DNA of 64,000 bases from Pseudomonas putida (GTDB taxonomy: Bacteria > Pseudomonadota > Gammaproteobacteria > Pseudomonadales > Pseudomonadaceae), in NCBI RefSeq assembly GCF_004357765.1, contig NZ_SMTE01000009.1:62001-126000 (forward strand), in the 5' to 3' direction. Positions 1-8,960 of this stretch are shown here, piece by piece. How positions within the stretch are numbered: position 1 is the first letter of the stretch; each line of letters starts with the position of its first letter. Below the pieces are notes generated by a model that saw only the letters and a program-made list of their open reading frames with translations, ran no database searches and was not told the origin of the DNA. The position numbers and the translations under genes are program-made.

Positions 1-1379
1 TGGGGCATACCGAGCGCGATACCGATGCGCCACAAGAGCGGGTGCTGGTGGGTGCCAATGCCAAGGTGCCTGACGCCAACGATGTGCATCGCAACTATGC
101 CCAGGCCTGGAGCAAGGCGCGTACCAACGACACCTTCGGCGCACTGAACGCGGAGTACGATATCAGCGACTCGCTGCTGGCCTATGGCGCGGTCGGGGCG
201 CGCAAGAGCAATCATGATTTCCTCCGCCATAACGTATCGATCGTCAACGATGCCGGCGATTTCACCGTGCAACCGCGTGATTTCACCCGAGACGAAACGG
301 TACGGACTGCCATGGCCGGCTTGCGCAAGTGGTTTCACACAGGTCCCGTCAGCCACGAACTGAACCTTGCAGCCAGCTACTTCTACATGGACTTCACCAA
401 CGGCGGTGCGCGCTACGCCTCGGCGCCCAGCAACCTCTACGACCCGGTGACCACGCCCACTCCGGCCACGCCTACGCGCACCGATGCCGAGGTGTACACC
501 GAGAACCGCTTTTCCGGCATCGCCCTGGCCGACACCCTGGGCTTTTTCGACGACCGTTTGCTGCTGACCTTGGGCGCCCGCTGGCAGCGGGTCCAGGTCG
601 ATGACTGGAGCGATGGGGTCAAGGGCGACACGGCCTATGATGAAGAAAAGCTGTCGCCCTCGGGTGGTGTGCTGCTCAAGGTCACCGACCAGCTTTCACT
701 CTATGCCAACTACATGGAAGGTTTGAGCCAAGGCAAGATCGCCCCATCGACCTCGATCAACGAGGACCAGATCTTCCCGCCGTTCACCAGTCGCCAGGTC
801 GAGGTCGGGGCCAAGTACGATCTGGGCCGCGTGGCATTCACCGCCAGTGCCTTTCGAATTCGCCAACCTGCCTACGAGACCAACCCCGGCACCCGGGTGT
901 TCGGCCCCAATGGCAAGCGTGACAACCGCGGTATCGAGTTGAGTGTGTTCGGCGAGCCGCTGGAGGGTGTACGTGTCCTGGGCGGGGTGATGTACATCGA
1001 CAGCGAACTGACCGATACCGTGGGCGGTGCCTACGATGGCAATCGCGCACCGGCAACGCCTGAATACAACGTCAACCTTGGCGCCGAATGGGACATACCT
1101 GGCGTCAGCGGGCTGACCCTGACGGCACGGGGCATCCATTCGAGCTCGCAATACCTGGACCAGAACAACAGCAAGCAGATCGATGGTTGGGAAAGGTTCG
1201 ACCTGGGCGCACGCTATGCCTTCAAGGTCGATGCTACCGAAGTGACTTTGCGCGCCAGTGTCGAGAACGTCATGGATGAGCGTTACTGGGCCTCGGCGGG
1301 GGCATCGGATGACAGCGAACCGGGGCTGACGTTGTCTACGCCGCGGACGTATTTGTTGTCGGCTACCTTGGGTTTTTGA
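1..1379 (+). CDS. TonB-dependent siderophore receptor, C-terminal part (5' truncated by window edge)
   Basis: The reading frame is open from base 3, so the start and the signal/plug region lie outside the window. What remains (about 459 residues) is the outer-membrane beta-barrel of a ligand-gated, TonB-energised receptor. Alternating amphipathic strands, the motif LYANYMEGLSQG, the late segment RASVENVMDERYW and a terminal aromatic residue (SATLGF) are typical of siderophore receptors of the FpvA/FhuE type. It would import an Fe(III)-siderophore into the periplasm. The substrate cannot be deduced. The next clear gene (pstS) is about 280 bases downstream and unrelated. Confidence 0.88.
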   Translation, partial: GHTERDTDAPQERVLVGANAKVPDANDVHRNYAQAWSKARTNDTFGALNAEYDISDSLLAYGAVGARKSNHDFLRHNVSIVNDAGDFTVQPRDFTRDETVRTAMAGLRKWFHTGPVSHELNLAASYFYMDFTNGGARYASAPSNLYDPVTTPTPATPTRTDAEVYTENRFSGIALADTLGFFDDRLLLTLGARWQRVQVDDWSDGVKGDTAYDEEKLSPSGGVLLKVTDQLSLYANYMEGLSQGKIAPSTSINEDQIFPPFTSRQVEVGAKYDLGRVAFTASAFRIRQPAYETNPGTRVFGPNGKRDNRGIELSVFGEPLEGVRVLGGVMYIDSELTDTVGGAYDGNRAPATPEYNVNLGAEWDIPGVSGLTLTARGIHSSSQYLDQNNSKQIDGWERFDLGARYAFKVDATEVTLRASVENVMDERYWASAGASDDSEPGLTLSTPRTYLLSATLGF

Positions 1380-1391
1380 GGGCGTGGAGGT

Positions 1392-1520
1392 GTGAGGCGA
1401 GCGGATTGTCGTAGCGGTAAGACCGAGCGCCGCGCCGCCGACAGCATCGAAGACGTAGCCATGCGCGAATCGGTGGAGAACGGCCTGCGTGCCCTGCAGA
1501 TCGCATGGGCTCAGGCCTGA
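1392..1520 (+). pseudogene. Possible remnant of a truncated gene (43-codon frame)
   Basis: Between the TonB receptor and pstS there is a short open frame starting at GTG and ending at TGA, whose last residues read MRESVENGLRALQIAWAQA. The helix-like, alanine-rich ending resembles the C-terminal tail of a larger dehydrogenase of the Gfo/Idh/MocA kind. No complete domain is present and no convincing ribosome binding site precedes it. I cannot name the parent gene. It may be non-coding. Confidence 0.25.
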
Positions 1521-1594
1521 CGGCCTCGAGTCGATAGGCTCCAACGCCTAAGCATTAGTCGGAAAGTGGGTCTGTCTCGAGCGTTGCCACCCAA

Positions 1595-1612
1595 TCGTCA
1601 CACAGCTGTAAC
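1595..1612 (+). promoter_or_regulatory. Pho box upstream of pstS
   Basis: TCGTCACACAGCTGTAAC matches about 12 of 18 positions of the Pho-box consensus CTGTCATAAATCTGTCAC, with the second half-site (CTGTAAC) the better one. It lies about 45 bases before the pstS ATG, where PhoB would activate a sigma-70 promoter. A third weak 11-base repeat (CTATTGCAAAG) follows in phase. Confidence 0.6.
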
Positions 1613-1656
1613 ATAGCTATTGCAAAGTGCTCCGGCCAACACATGGAGCTCTTTCG

Positions 1657-2685
1657 ATGATACGCCTGATGAAGTCTGCTGCACTCGCCGTCTCGGTCTC
1701 TCTCTGTGCCTCGGGTGCCTTCGCCTCCGAGAACGTTCGCCTGACCGGCTCCGGCGCCAGCTTCCCAGCACCGATCTACCTCACCTGGTTCAAGGATTTC
1801 AGCAAGAACACCGATGGCGTGACCGTCGATTACCAGTCCAAGGGCAGTGGTGCGGGCGTTCAGGACTTCCTGAACAAGACCGTCGATTTTGCCGCTAGCG
1901 ACTCGGCCATGAAGGACGAAGACATCGCCAAGGTGGGTGAAGGCGTGCAACTGCTGCCAATGACCGCTGGTGAAATCGTCCTGGCCTACAACCTGCCAGG
2001 CAATCCGAAGGGCCTGAAGCTGCCACGTGATGTGTACTCCAATATCTTCCTGGGCAAGATCACCCACTGGAACGATCCGCAGATCGTCGCGGCCAACCCT
2101 GATCTGAAGCTGCCTGACACTCCGATCACCGTGGTGGTGCGTGCCGACTCCAGCGGTACCACCGCAGTCTTCACCAAGCACCTGTCCACCATCAATCCGG
2201 CCTTCAAGTCCGCCATGGGCGAGGGCAACACCGTCAACTGGCCAGCCTCCGACAAGTTCATCAAGTCGCCGAAGAACGATGGCGTGACCGCGACCGTACG
2301 CCAGACGCCTGGTGCCATTGGCTACATCGAGTACGGCTTCGCCAAGCTGGCCAAGGTCGACTTCGCCGAACTGCAGAACAAGGCCGGTCAATACGTCGTG
2401 CCGAATGCCGAAAGCGGTGCAGAAGCCCTGGCGGCGGTGAAGATGCCGGAAAACCTGGTGGCCTGGCTGCCTGATCCGGACGGTGCCAAGTCCTACCCGA
2501 TCACCACCTACACCTGGATGATCTTCCGCAAGGACAACGGCAATCCGGCCAAGGCCAAGGCCATGCGTGAAATGGTCGAGTACAGCCTGACCCAAGGTCA
2601 GAAAATCGCCGACTCGATGGGCTACATCCCATTGCCGCCGTCGGTCGTCGCTGAAGTGCGTAAAGCGGCTCAGAACATTCAGTAA
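1657..2685 (+). CDS. pstS: Phosphate ABC transporter, periplasmic phosphate-binding protein
   Basis: PstS captures inorganic phosphate in the periplasm and delivers it to PstC/PstA. The 342-residue product opens with a clear Sec signal peptide (MIRLMKSAALAVSVSLCASG, cleavage after AFA). Then come the family signatures TGSGASFPAPIY, SKGSGAGVQDF, DSAMKDED and RADSSGTTAVFTKHL, which form the phosphate pocket. I chose the ATG at 1657 because a GGAG lies 8 bases before it and the signal peptide starts there; a GTG at 1627 is in frame but adds non-signal residues. It is the first gene of pstSCAB, behind a Pho box. It is closer to the long Gram-negative PstS type than to PstS-like alkaline-phosphatase proteins. 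Confidence 0.95.
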   Translation: MIRLMKSAALAVSVSLCASGAFASENVRLTGSGASFPAPIYLTWFKDFSKNTDGVTVDYQSKGSGAGVQDFLNKTVDFAASDSAMKDEDIAKVGEGVQLLPMTAGEIVLAYNLPGNPKGLKLPRDVYSNIFLGKITHWNDPQIVAANPDLKLPDTPITVVVRADSSGTTAVFTKHLSTINPAFKSAMGEGNTVNWPASDKFIKSPKNDGVTATVRQTPGAIGYIEYGFAKLAKVDFAELQNKAGQYVVPNAESGAEALAAVKMPENLVAWLPDPDGAKSYPITTYTWMIFRKDNGNPAKAKAMREMVEYSLTQGQKIADSMGYIPLPPSVVAEVRKAAQNIQ

Positions 2686-2758
2686 TACCTGCCAGACCGC
2701 TCCTGACCGGTGTGACCACCGCGTCGGGAGCATTTGACCTTCGTCGCGGAAACAGCCA

Positions 2759-3724
2759 ATGAACACACCCTTTGCCATACCGGATAATCCCGACTCAGCG
2801 TGCCAGCCACCCTCGGCCAGGGATTTCCTGGTCGATCGCACGTTCCGTGCGCTTGCGCGGATCGGCGTGGTGCTGGTGCTGGCACTGGTCTTCGCGTTGG
2901 TCTACGAAGTGGGGAGCAAGGCACTTCCGGGGATGGAGAAGCATGGCTTCGACGTGCTGTTCGGCAGCGTCTGGGATGTCAACCAGGGCAAGTACGGCAT
3001 CCTGCCGGCCATCTGGGGCACCCTGTACAGCGCCTTCATCGCACTGCTGATTGCCGGTTTCTTCGGCATCAGCATGGCCATCTTCCTCACCCAGGACTTT
3101 CTACCCGCGAGACTGGCTGCGGTGTTCCGTACCATCGTCGAGCTGCTCGCGGCCATCCCCAGTGTGGTCTACGGCCTGTGGGGCATCTACGTAGTGATCC
3201 CGGCGATCCGCCCGCTGACCGCATGGCTCAACAGCGAGCTGGGCTGGATTCCATTCTTCAGCACCTCCTTGAGCGGGCCTGGGCTGCTGCCAGCGGCACT
3301 GGTACTCGCCATCATGATTCTGCCGACCATCGCCGCCGTTTCGCAGGATGCGCTGACCAGCGTACCGATGAAAACCAAACAGGCGGCCTACGGCATGGGC
3401 ACCACCCATTGGGAAGCGATTCTCAAGGTGATGGTGCCCTCGGCTGCCACCGGAATTTTCGGCTCCCTGGTCCTGGGACTCGGTCGGGCACTGGGCGAAA
3501 CCATGGCCCTGGCCATGCTGGTGGGTAACGCCAACAACATCTCGCTGTCCTTGTTCGCCCCGGCCAACACCCTGGCGGCCCTGCTGGCCCTGAACTTCCC
3601 CGAGGCCGGACCGAACGAGATCGAGATACTCATGTACGCCGCGCTGGTACTGATGTTCATCACCCTGTTGGTGAACGTGTTCGGCTCGATGATCATGCTC
3701 TACGCCCAGCGGGGTAACAAATAA
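2759..3724 (+). CDS. pstC: Phosphate ABC transporter permease
   Basis: PstC is one of two inner-membrane permease subunits of the phosphate importer. The 321-residue protein has about six hydrophobic helices, starting with LARIGVVLVLALVFALVYEV. The ABC-permease EAA-type loop appears around AAYGMGTTHWEAILKVMVP, followed by GRALGETMALAMLVGN, a PstC hallmark. It follows pstS after about 70 bases, and its stop overlaps the pstA start by one base (TAATG), implying coupled translation. Confidence 0.95.
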   Translation: MNTPFAIPDNPDSACQPPSARDFLVDRTFRALARIGVVLVLALVFALVYEVGSKALPGMEKHGFDVLFGSVWDVNQGKYGILPAIWGTLYSAFIALLIAGFFGISMAIFLTQDFLPARLAAVFRTIVELLAAIPSVVYGLWGIYVVIPAIRPLTAWLNSELGWIPFFSTSLSGPGLLPAALVLAIMILPTIAAVSQDALTSVPMKTKQAAYGMGTTHWEAILKVMVPSAATGIFGSLVLGLGRALGETMALAMLVGNANNISLSLFAPANTLAALLALNFPEAGPNEIEILMYAALVLMFITLLVNVFGSMIMLYAQRGNK

Positions 3725-4617
3725 TGACCGACCTGACCACCCCAGCCGTCGCCTTGCCAAGCCTGCAACGCAGGTTCGAAGGGCGTGCCCTGCGCAGCGT
3801 GGTACTGACCACCCTGGTCTGGCTGGTTGCCTTGCTCGCCAGCGTGCCGCTGATCTCGGTCCTGTACATGCTGATCACCCGCGGCGGTGCGCGCCTGAAC
3901 CTCGAAGTGTTCACCGAACTGCCGCCGACGGGCTTCGAGATGGGCGGCGGTTTCGGTAACGCCATGGCCGGTACCTTCGTCATGGTTGGCATTGCCGCAG
4001 CCATCGCCGTGCCGGTAGGTATCCTGGCGGCGGTGTTCCTGGCCGAACTGGGCCCGGACAGCAAGCTGGCCAATGCCGCACGCTTCGCCGCCAAGATGCT
4101 CACCGGCCTGCCTTCGATTCTCGCCGGTGTATTCGCCTATGCGCTGGTGGTGATGACCACGGGGACTTATTCGGCACCGGCCGGCGGTGTCGCCCTGGCC
4201 GTGCTGATGCTGCCGATCGTCGTGCTGACCGCCGAAGAAGCCATGAAGATGGTGCCCAAGATCATGAAAGATGCCGCTTACGGCATGGGCTGCACCCGCG
4301 CCCAGGTGGTTTGGAAGATCGTCTTGCCAACTGGCCTGCCGGCGATCCTCACCGGCGTCATGCTGGCCGTTGCACGTGCCGCCGGCGAAACCGCGCCGCT
4401 GCTGTTCACCGCGCTGTTCAGCAACTACTGGATCTACCATGACGGCAGCCTTGCGGTCATGAACCCTACGGCCTCGCTTGCCGTACTCATCTACAACTTC
4501 TCCGGCATGCCGTTCGACAACCAGCTGGAGCTCGCCTGGGCCGCCTCGCTGGTGCTGGTGATGATCGTGCTGGTGGTGAACGTCATCAGCCGCATCTTCG
4601 GCAAGCCCAAGTATTAA
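3724..4617 (+). CDS. pstA: Phosphate ABC transporter permease
   Basis: This is the second permease subunit, 297 residues, with a first membrane helix near residues 27-48 and the permease/ATPase-contact loop at AAYGMGCTRAQVVWKIVLP. ARAAGETAPLLFTALFSNYW is diagnostic for PstA and contains the conserved Arg-Ala-x-Gly-Glu-Thr involved in transport. Its ATG shares a base with the pstC stop. It ends 18 bases before the TTG start of pstB. Confidence 0.95.
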   Translation: MTDLTTPAVALPSLQRRFEGRALRSVVLTTLVWLVALLASVPLISVLYMLITRGGARLNLEVFTELPPTGFEMGGGFGNAMAGTFVMVGIAAAIAVPVGILAAVFLAELGPDSKLANAARFAAKMLTGLPSILAGVFAYALVVMTTGTYSAPAGGVALAVLMLPIVVLTAEEAMKMVPKIMKDAAYGMGCTRAQVVWKIVLPTGLPAILTGVMLAVARAAGETAPLLFTALFSNYWIYHDGSLAVMNPTASLAVLIYNFSGMPFDNQLELAWAASLVLVMIVLVVNVISRIFGKPKY

Positions 4618-4635
4618 GACAGGGAGCATCTGAAC

Positions 4636-5454
4636 TTGAACGTATCCACTGCGCACCGCGCCGCTCCGATGGTCAACCAATCGCCCGTGGTCATGGACTG
4701 CAAGCTGGACAAGATCTTCTACGGCAACTTCATGGCCGTGCGCGATAGCCATGTGCCGATCGAGAAGAACAAGATCACCGGCTTCATCGGTCCGTCGGGC
4801 TGTGGCAAGAGCACCGTGCTGCGCAGCCTCAACCGCATGAATGACCTGGTGAAGGGCTTCCGTTTCGAGGGCCATGTGCACTTTCTCGGCCAGGACGTCT
4901 ATGGCAAGGGCGTCGATCCGGTCGTGGTGCGCCGCTACATCGGCATGGTGTTTCAGCAGCCGAACCCGTTCTCCATGAGCATCTTCGACAACGTCGCCTT
5001 CGGCCTGCGTCTGAATCGTTACAAGGGTGATCTGGGCGACCGCGTAAAGCACGCCCTGCAAGGTGCTGCGCTGTGGGACGAGGTCAAGGACAAGCTCAAG
5101 GTCAGCGGCCTGTCGCTGTCCGGTGGCCAGCAGCAGCGGCTGTGTATCGCCCGCGCCATCGCCACCGAACCGGAAGTGCTGTTGCTCGACGAGCCATGCT
5201 CGGCACTCGATCCGATCGCTACCCGCCGTGTCGAAGAACTGATGGTCGAGCTGAAAAAGGATTACACCATCGCCTTGGTGACCCACAACATGCAGCAGGC
5301 GATCCGTGTCGCCGACACCACCGCGTTCTTCTCGGTCGACATTTCCCAGGGGACCCGTACCGGTTACCTGGTCGAGATGGGCGAGACCCGGCAGATTTTC
5401 GAGAACCCTCGCGAGCAACTGACCAGCGATTACATCAGCGGTAAATTCAGCTGA
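4636..5454 (+). CDS. pstB: Phosphate ABC transporter ATPase
   Basis: This cytoplasmic ATPase powers phosphate import. It has Walker A GPSGCGKS at about residues 52-59, a Q-loop in [11 protein letters not shown] signature LSGGQQQR near residue 161, Walker B LLLDEP near 182-187 and the H-loop VTHNM. The 272-residue length fits PstB. The start is TTG at 4636, preceded by AGGGAG; an ATG at 4669 is a possible alternative. No phoU follows, unlike the usual pstSCAB-phoU arrangement, so this looks like a second, stand-alone Pst system. Confidence 0.95.
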   Translation: MNVSTAHRAAPMVNQSPVVMDCKLDKIFYGNFMAVRDSHVPIEKNKITGFIGPSGCGKSTVLRSLNRMNDLVKGFRFEGHVHFLGQDVYGKGVDPVVVRRYIGMVFQQPNPFSMSIFDNVAFGLRLNRYKGDLGDRVKHALQGAALWDEVKDKLKVSGLSLSGGQQQRLCIARAIATEPEVLLLDEPCSALDPIATRRVEELMVELKKDYTIALVTHNMQQAIRVADTTAFFSVDISQGTRTGYLVEMGETRQIFENPREQLTSDYISGKFS

Positions 5455-5505
5455 GCCGGGAGCCACTCGGATCGCTTTACTTTCCAGTCTGTGTCGGGAT
5501 CACCC

Positions 5506-6204
5506 ATGCCTGCAACGCGTCGTCTTGATCTGTCTGCGGTAGAACGCGCACTGCGTGAGGTGCAGAACCGTTTCGCCGAGCTCAGCCGGCACTTCACCGA
5601 GCCGCGTGACCCGTTCACCGATGAGGTGTTGCTGAATGTGGTCGAAGGCTATGCCCTCATAGACGACTACGTAGCGCGGGGCATCGACCTGTTCGAGCTG
5701 CAGCAGGTCAACCTGATGCTCGAACTCAATGCCACGGTACTGTGCGGTCGAGATCCGCGACGCCGGCGGGAGTTCGCCCAGCATCTGGCCGCCACCGAGG
5801 CGCACTTCTTCAACAACGTCGAGGGCGGCATCAAGGACTTGTACAACTGGTATTGCTCGTATCGGAGTGATTCGGTATGGAAGCGGGCTGCGGGCGTCTA
5901 TGTGCGGATTCTGAGCAAACCTCAGCTGTTCATCGAGGGCAACAACCGCACCGGCTCGCTCATCGTCAGCTATTTGCTGATGCGTGCCGGTCTGCCGCCG
6001 TTCGTGCTGTCGCTGGACAACGCCGAAGGCTACTTCAATCCTTCCTCGGTGATTCGCAACTCCGCCAAGCATGGCGTCAAGGCCCTTTACGAGTTGCCCA
6101 AGATCAAGAAAAAATACGCGGCCTTTCTGGAAGCGCAGGCGCCTGACGCCAGGGCGTTCTTCCTCGGCGCTACACCACAGGCTATCTATCAGGGGAGCCA
6201 CTGA
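5506..6204 (+). CDS. Degenerate Fic-fold protein
   Basis: The 232-residue protein carries a sequence aligning with the Fic active-site motif HPFxxGNGRxxR, but it reads QLFIEGNNRTGS (residues 140-151). The catalytic His is Gln, the second Gly is Asn and the final Arg is Ser. The Fic fold (nucleotide transfer to protein hydroxyls) may be present, but canonical AMPylation is unlikely. The start is ATG 5506, preceded by GGGA at suitable distance; a GTG at 5491 is possible. It follows pstB by 51 bases, and its stop overlaps the next start by one base, so it is coupled to the HAD-like gene. Possibly it is co-expressed under phosphate limitation. The function is unknown. Confidence 0.7.
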   Translation: MPATRRLDLSAVERALREVQNRFAELSRHFTEPRDPFTDEVLLNVVEGYALIDDYVARGIDLFELQQVNLMLELNATVLCGRDPRRRREFAQHLAATEAHFFNNVEGGIKDLYNWYCSYRSDSVWKRAAGVYVRILSKPQLFIEGNNRTGSLIVSYLLMRAGLPPFVLSLDNAEGYFNPSSVIRNSAKHGVKALYELPKIKKKYAAFLEAQAPDARAFFLGATPQAIYQGSH

Positions 6205-6818
6205 TGGCCCGCTATCCGATGCTCAATCAATGGCGACTTTGTATCCAGCAGGGATGGCGAACGCTGGTCCGCGCCTTTACCCGGCCAAAGATGCGCATTT
6301 CGTTCGATATCGACGACACGCTCGCCTGCCTGCCGGAACACAGCGCCGCCGAGGACAGCAAATTGCCTGCTTTCGTCCACCGTTGGTTGGGCGAGCCCCT
6401 GCGGGCAGGCACCCGTTCGCTGATACGCGACCTGCGCCGCCAGGGTTGCAGTGTCTGGATCTATACCTCGTCCGGGCGCACCCCGGCCTATATCCGGCGT
6501 TGGCTGATGCTCTACGGCATTCGTGTCGATGGCGTGGTCAACAGCGATCGCCATCAGCACGCGCTGAACGCGCAAGGCTTCTCGAAGGGGCCGTCGAAGT
6601 ACCCGCCGGCGTTCGATATCGACTTGCACGTCGATGACTCCGAGGGTGTGCGCATCGAAGGCCACGATCACGGTTTTCGCGTGGTCGTCGTGTGCCCCAA
6701 GGACGAACGCTGGGCCCAGCAGGTGTTGGACGCTGCGATGAGTGTCCAGCAGACCTTGGCCTGGCAGCAGCCGCAGCGTCATGGCAGGCCAATACCCCAG
6801 CAGGCGTTGACGTCCTGA
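6204..6818 (+). CDS. HAD-superfamily hydrolase-like protein
   Basis: The 204-residue protein contains FDIDDTL at residues 34-40, giving the DxD nucleophile pair Asp35/Asp37. It also has a motif II-like YTSSGRTP and a late acidic pair in HVDDSEGV. These are the phosphotransfer motifs of HAD phosphatases. The region before Asp35 is a basic amphipathic stretch, not a signal peptide. It is translationally coupled to the Fic-fold gene (one-base overlap). The two may act together on a phosphorylated or nucleotidylated target, which is inference. The substrate is unknown. Confidence 0.72.
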   Translation: MARYPMLNQWRLCIQQGWRTLVRAFTRPKMRISFDIDDTLACLPEHSAAEDSKLPAFVHRWLGEPLRAGTRSLIRDLRRQGCSVWIYTSSGRTPAYIRRWLMLYGIRVDGVVNSDRHQHALNAQGFSKGPSKYPPAFDIDLHVDDSEGVRIEGHDHGFRVVVVCPKDERWAQQVLDAAMSVQQTLAWQQPQRHGRPIPQQALTS

Positions 6819-6914
6819 TCGGCTTGGCGATTTTTTCTCGCCGCCAAACCTCGTTTTTGCAGTTTAATGGGCTCGCAGCAGCGAACCGAACCGCAAACAA
6901 CAAGGTACAAACGG

Positions 6915-7853
6915 TTGAAACTTCACCAACTCAAGGCGCTGGTCGCCATTCATCATGCAGGCAGCATCCTTGAGGCCTCCAAACAGTTGCACATCACCCA
7001 GCCCGCGCTGAGCCGTTCGATCAAGGACCTGGAGCGCGAGGTGGGGTTCGCCCTGCTGCAGCGCTCGCACAAGGGCATGGCTCTGACCGAGGAGGGCAAG
7101 CGGGTGATCCGTCATGCCAACCTGGTGGTCGAGAGCATCCGCCGCCTGCAGATAGAGGCGGCGAATATCCAGGACGCGGCGCTCGGCGCAGTGTCGATCG
7201 GGGTCACTTCGTTGACGGCGATGCTCGACGGTGTCGATGAAAGCATTCTGGCCTTTCGGCGCAAATATCCGCGGGTGAAGATCACCATCACCGACCTTCG
7301 TCCCAGTCAGATCCTGCAACGCCTGCGCGACGGCAGCCTGGATTTCGCCATCACCTCGCAGCAGCCGTTGAGCCGTCTGAACCTGGACTGGGAGGCGTTG
7401 GGGAGCATCAAGGGGCGGGTGATTTGCCATGCGTCCAATCAGCAGAAGTTTTCCCAGTCGCTGCGCACGTTGCAGTACGCGAACTGGATCAGCCTGGACG
7501 AATTGTCCGACCAGGCATCACAGTTTCACCAACTGTTCGAGGTCAATGGTCTGCGGGTGCCCCAGCACACCATCGAATGCACGTCGGTGATGATGGCGCT
7601 CAAGTTATTGAAGAACACCGAATCGTTGATGACCATCAGTGAACTGGCCGTGGACCGGGGCTTCACGTTCGGCGTCGATTGCGAGTATGCGGCCATGCCG
7701 GTGCAGGAGCTGATTCCGGACTATCCCATCAACCTCGTCTGCATCGACCGTCACAGCCTCACCGCGCCCGCCCAGGAGTTGTTCCACAGCCTGCGCGGGC
7801 AGGTGCTCAAGCAAGTCCACCCAGTCACATCAGAAGTGGTAGTACATACCTAG
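6915..7853 (+). CDS. LysR-family transcriptional regulator
   Basis: A 312-residue LysR protein. The N-terminal winged helix-turn-helix reads HQLKALVAIHHAGSILEASK followed by LHITQPALSRSIKDLE. The rest is the two-lobed effector domain. I prefer the TTG at 6915 (AAGG about 9 bases upstream; the protein then begins MKLHQLKAL as in relatives) over the in-frame ATG at 6867. Its 3' end overlaps the convergent porin gene by 24 bases. The likely targets are the porin and the MFS/M20 operon that follow, whose intergenic region contains a 7+7 palindrome. Confidence 0.88.
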   Translation: MKLHQLKALVAIHHAGSILEASKQLHITQPALSRSIKDLEREVGFALLQRSHKGMALTEEGKRVIRHANLVVESIRRLQIEAANIQDAALGAVSIGVTSLTAMLDGVDESILAFRRKYPRVKITITDLRPSQILQRLRDGSLDFAITSQQPLSRLNLDWEALGSIKGRVICHASNQQKFSQSLRTLQYANWISLDELSDQASQFHQLFEVNGLRVPQHTIECTSVMMALKLLKNTESLMTISELAVDRGFTFGVDCEYAAMPVQELIPDYPINLVCIDRHSLTAPAQELFHSLRGQVLKQVHPVTSEVVVHT

Positions 7854-8960
7854 TGCAATGTTGCTGGGGTCGTCACCGACCTGATCCACAGGCGTGCCGG
7901 CGTAGGTGACCGACGAGGCCCGCTGATTGGCGATCATGCCAAGGCGTCCATAGACGGCCCAGCGCGAGGTGAAGAAATGGTCGTAGCCGACCATCACGCC
8001 GAAGGCGTCTTTGTCGCGCGCCGTGACCTTTCGTTGCATCACGGCCAGGCGCATCACGTCGCGTTCGCCCGCTGGCGCCATCAGGCCGAAGGTGTACAGC
8101 GTGGTACTTGGGGTTCCCGCCTGGTCGACGTCCTGACGTTGCCAGGTGAGGCTGGCGGCCAACGGACCGAAGTCGTAGAACGCCGACAGGCTCTTGTAGT
8201 GGTTGGCGGTCTGACGCGAATCGCCGTCGTCGTCCCATGGGTCGCTGTAGTACAGGTTGTAGGAGGCCAACAGCATCACCCGGCTGTTGCGGTATTGCAG
8301 GCGCATGCCTCCACCGCGCAGCGTGCGGCCCTGGCTGGCGACATCGTCGAAGCCGAAGCTCAGCGCGGTGCCGATGCTGAAGCCGTTGAGGTTCGGGCTG
8401 GTATACGCCAGGGTATGTTTCGGGCGCATGTCCAGGTAGTAGGCGCCTTTGCCGGCGGCGGGCAGGGCCAGGTAGGTGTAGGGCGAACCGTAGACCGCCA
8501 GGAACGGGTCGGCGTAGGTGGGAGTGCCCATGCCGTAGGTCTTGCCAAGCTCAAGCTTGCCCAGGGTCCGCGAGCGCAGGGCCACGGTCGCCAGGCGCAG
8601 GCTGCCGATACTGTCCCAGGTTGCGTCAAGGGCCTTGCCATTGAGGTTGAAACCTTCCTCCACATCCAGCTCGACGACGGTATCCGGGGTCAGCCCCTTG
8701 CGCGCATACAAACCGATCTTGTTGGTCCAGGCGCCTCCGCCGGCCAGTCGATAACCCGAGTGGTGTTGCGAGTCGTGATAACTGGCGAACGCGTCCACGG
8801 TCCCATAGATCTTCAGCTTGTCGTCGAAACCTGAGTCGATCCCGTAATAACCAAAACCCGGTGCGATCCGACCGAGGGTCGGAAAGCCTTCAGCCTGTGC
8901 CTGCGCGGCAAGGCAAGCCCCTTGGATCATCAACAGCAACGACGTAGTGCGAGTGTTCAT
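7830..8960 (-). CDS. Gram-negative general porin
   Basis: The 376-residue outer-membrane protein has a signal peptide (MNTRTTSLLLMIQGACLAAQ, cleavage near AQA). It then shows porin features: KIYGTVDAFASY at the first strand, GLTPDTVVELDVEEGF, many alternating-hydrophobicity strands, and a C-terminal Phe after ALGMYYHF. It resembles the trimeric porins common in Burkholderia and Pseudomonas that admit small anions. It is transcribed divergently from the MFS/M20 operon and probably supplies outer-membrane entry for the same substrate. Confidence 0.82.
   Translation of the reverse strand: MNTRTTSLLLMIQGACLAAQAQAEGFPTLGRIAPGFGYYGIDSGFDDKLKIYGTVDAFASYHDSQHHSGYRLAGGGAWTNKIGLYARKGLTPDTVVELDVEEGFNLNGKALDATWDSIGSLRLATVALRSRTLGKLELGKTYGMGTPTYADPFLAVYGSPYTYLALPAAGKGAYYLDMRPKHTLAYTSPNLNGFSIGTALSFGFDDVASQGRTLRGGGMRLQYRNSRVMLLASYNLYYSDPWDDDGDSRQTANHYKSLSAFYDFGPLAASLTWQRQDVDQAGTPSTTLYTFGLMAPAGERDVMRLAVMQRKVTARDKDAFGVMVGYDHFFTSRWAVYGRLGMIANQRASSVTYAGTPVDQVGDDPSNIALGMYYHF

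Noticed and set aside
3700-5466. Long minus-strand open frame (588 codons) opposite pstA and pstB
   Set aside because: It lies antisense to two clearly coding genes and has no family features; long antisense frames are common in GC-rich DNA.
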